NCBI RefSeq assembly: GCF_001570485.1
Contig: NZ_BCTA01000003.1
Location: 1-47,131 of the forward strand
Direction of reading: 5' to 3'
DNA from: Mycolicibacterium novocastrense
Lineage (GTDB): Bacteria > Actinomycetota > Actinomycetes > Mycobacteriales > Mycobacteriaceae
Length of the DNA stretch: 47,131 nucleotides
The notes under the pieces were generated by a model. The model was not told the origin of the DNA and did no database searches. It worked only from the letters and a program-made list of their open reading frames with translations. Each line of letters opens with the position of its first letter. The stretch's first letter is position 1. Of the stretch, positions 46,083-47,131 are shown piece by piece. The translations under genes were made by a program, and so were the position numbers.

Positions 46083-47131
46083 AGCTCCATCCCTTCCTGG
46101 TCGCGCGCACGGGCCACGACGCTTCGGCCGACCTCTTCGAGATACCAGTCCGTTCCGCCGAACATGGCGCTGAAACTGAGGAGTCGCTTCAGGTAGAGGT
46201 GCGCATCGTGTTCCCAGGTGAACCCGATGCCTCCGAAAACCTGTATCGCGGTGTCACCAACCGCGGCGAGTTGACCGGCGAGGGCCTTCGCGCGCAGGGC
46301 TGCCAGGTGACGTTCGGCCGGATCGGCGGTGTCAGCGGCCCATAACGCGTGCATCACTCCGCTTCGCGCGAGCTCGACGGTCTCGAACATGTCGACGCAC
46401 AGGTGTTGGACGGCTTGAAAGCTGCCGATCGGCTTGCCGAACTGTTTGCGTACCTTGGCGTAACCGACGGCGAGTCGCATCACCGCGTCGGCGGCACCCA
46501 ACGCATCTGCGGCGTAGGCGATCAGCACGTCGTCGACGACGGCGCCGACCGCGTCCTCGGTTGCGGGCGCGAGATGGCGCGCGGGAGTGTCGTCGAAGAC
46601 GACATCGAACAACTTGCGTGTCGGGTCGACGTGGGGGCGAGCGGTGACGGCGATACCGTCAGCCTCTACTGCGAAAAGGCCGGTGCCGCTGCCGTGTTCG
46701 GCGAGTATGAGCACGATGTCGGCCGCGGCCGCGTCGGGTAGCGCGTCGATCGTTCCCTGTATCCGGAACGGCCCGCCGGAGCGGTCGGCCCGGGGTCGCG
46801 CACCGTGCAGCGGGCCCAGAGTCACGAGCGTCGATCCGTCGACGATGCCTCGCAACAGGTCGGCCGCCTCCTCGCCCGCGCCCGTGCGCACAAGCACTCG
46901 TGGTGCGGCGACAGCCGTGGACAGCCAGGGCCCGGGGTTGACCATCGCGCCGAGTTGTTCGGCGACGATGCCCGCCTCGGTCATCGTCGCGCCGGCACCG
47001 CCATGCGTAGCCGGAACGAGAAGGCCCACGACCCCTAACCTCGATCTTTCGTGAGTGAGGCAGTGACTGGTCGCTGGGGTTGTTGTCGTGTCGGTATTTC
47101 TTGGGCCATGGGTGGCCACCGGCGCTGTGTC
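46079..47131 (-). CDS. Acyl-CoA dehydrogenase family protein, 5' end unclear
   Basis: At least 346 residues of an acyl-CoA dehydrogenase (FadE-like). It has LGVVGLLVPATHGGAGATMTE near the N-terminus, VRKQFGKPIGSFQAVQHLCVDM, and a C-terminal GGIGFTWEHDAHLYLKR. It would introduce the alpha-beta double bond in the CoA ester made by the next gene. GTG 47119 is a possible start, but the frame stays open to the window edge. The residues before LGVVGLL (PRNTDTTTTPATSHCLTHERS) do not look like the usual N-terminal helical domain. The gene may begin outside the window or have a damaged 5' end. It is coupled to the CoA-transferase gene by a GTGA overlap. Confidence 0.82.
   Translation of the reverse strand, partial: DTAPVATHGPRNTDTTTTPATSHCLTHERSRLGVVGLLVPATHGGAGATMTEAGIVAEQLGAMVNPGPWLSTAVAAPRVLVRTGAGEEAADLLRGIVDGSTLVTLGPLHGARPRADRSGGPFRIQGTIDALPDAAAADIVLILAEHGSGTGLFAVEADGIAVTARPHVDPTRKLFDVVFDDTPARHLAPATEDAVGAVVDDVLIAYAADALGAADAVMRLAVGYAKVRKQFGKPIGSFQAVQHLCVDMFETVELARSGVMHALWAADTADPAERHLAALRAKALAGQLAAVGDTAIQVFGGIGFTWEHDAHLYLKRLLSFSAMFGGTDWYLEEVGRSVVARARDQEGMEL

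Overview
The window is a GC-rich, densely coding actinobacterial chromosome segment, almost certainly from a rapidly growing Mycobacterium (Mycolicibacterium). The left half keeps the gene order I recall for M. tuberculosis Rv1691-Rv1713: TPR protein, HAD phosphatase, tlyA, nadK, recN, steA, steB/mctB, pyrG, Nudix, xerD, O-methyltransferase, ParA-like, scpA, scpB, rluB, cmk, der. The 3' end of a 5S rRNA with a strong terminator lies just upstream, which fits the rrnB operon that rapid growers carry behind tyrS. MmpL/MmpS, cutinase, WXG100, LppJ-like and PknH-sensor-like genes support the genus call. All family names come from reading the proteins; no search was run.

Layout. (1) 1-18.7 kb: conserved housekeeping block, mostly + strand, with many stop/start overlaps (GTGA or ATGA). 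It is interrupted by a TetR/VOC pair between recN and steA and by a short tandem repeat upstream of pyrG. (2) 18.7-20.8 kb: two TauE/SafE-type membrane transporters, separated by a leader that encodes a possible 36-residue peptide, then tRNA-Pro(GGG). (3) 20.8-28.5 kb: accessory genes. These are a WXG100 / DUF1023-hydrolase / lipoprotein cassette, a second lipoprotein facing it, a protein with a 44-residue Asp/Ser tail, a small secreted protein, a flavin monooxygenase and an acyltransferase-3 membrane protein. (4) 28.4-37.6 kb: a cell-envelope locus with two MmpL paralogues, one in an mmpS-mmpL-DUF732-DUF5078 operon, plus a cutinase-family esterase and a DUF7159 protein. (5) 37.8-47.1 kb: a catabolic cluster with a TetR regulator, a mycofactocin-type SDR, a P450, a Rieske oxygenase, a 3-ketosteroid-dehydrogenase-like flavoprotein, and a facing operon of acyl-CoA dehydrogenase, CoA-transferase and crotonase.

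How the genes may work together. Block 1 covers translation and ribosome modification, NAD(P) and nucleotide supply, DNA repair, dimer resolution and chromosome condensation. The tRNA-flanked cassette resembles a type VII secreted effector with a partner and a lipoprotein. The right end looks like a pathway in which a hydrophobic, possibly steroid- or terpenoid-like, substrate is hydroxylated and dehydrogenated, then activated to a CoA ester and beta-oxidised. A perfect 20-bp palindrome between the TetR gene and the SDR gene is the best candidate control site. The adjacent MmpS/MmpL genes may move a related lipid, but that is only inference from position.
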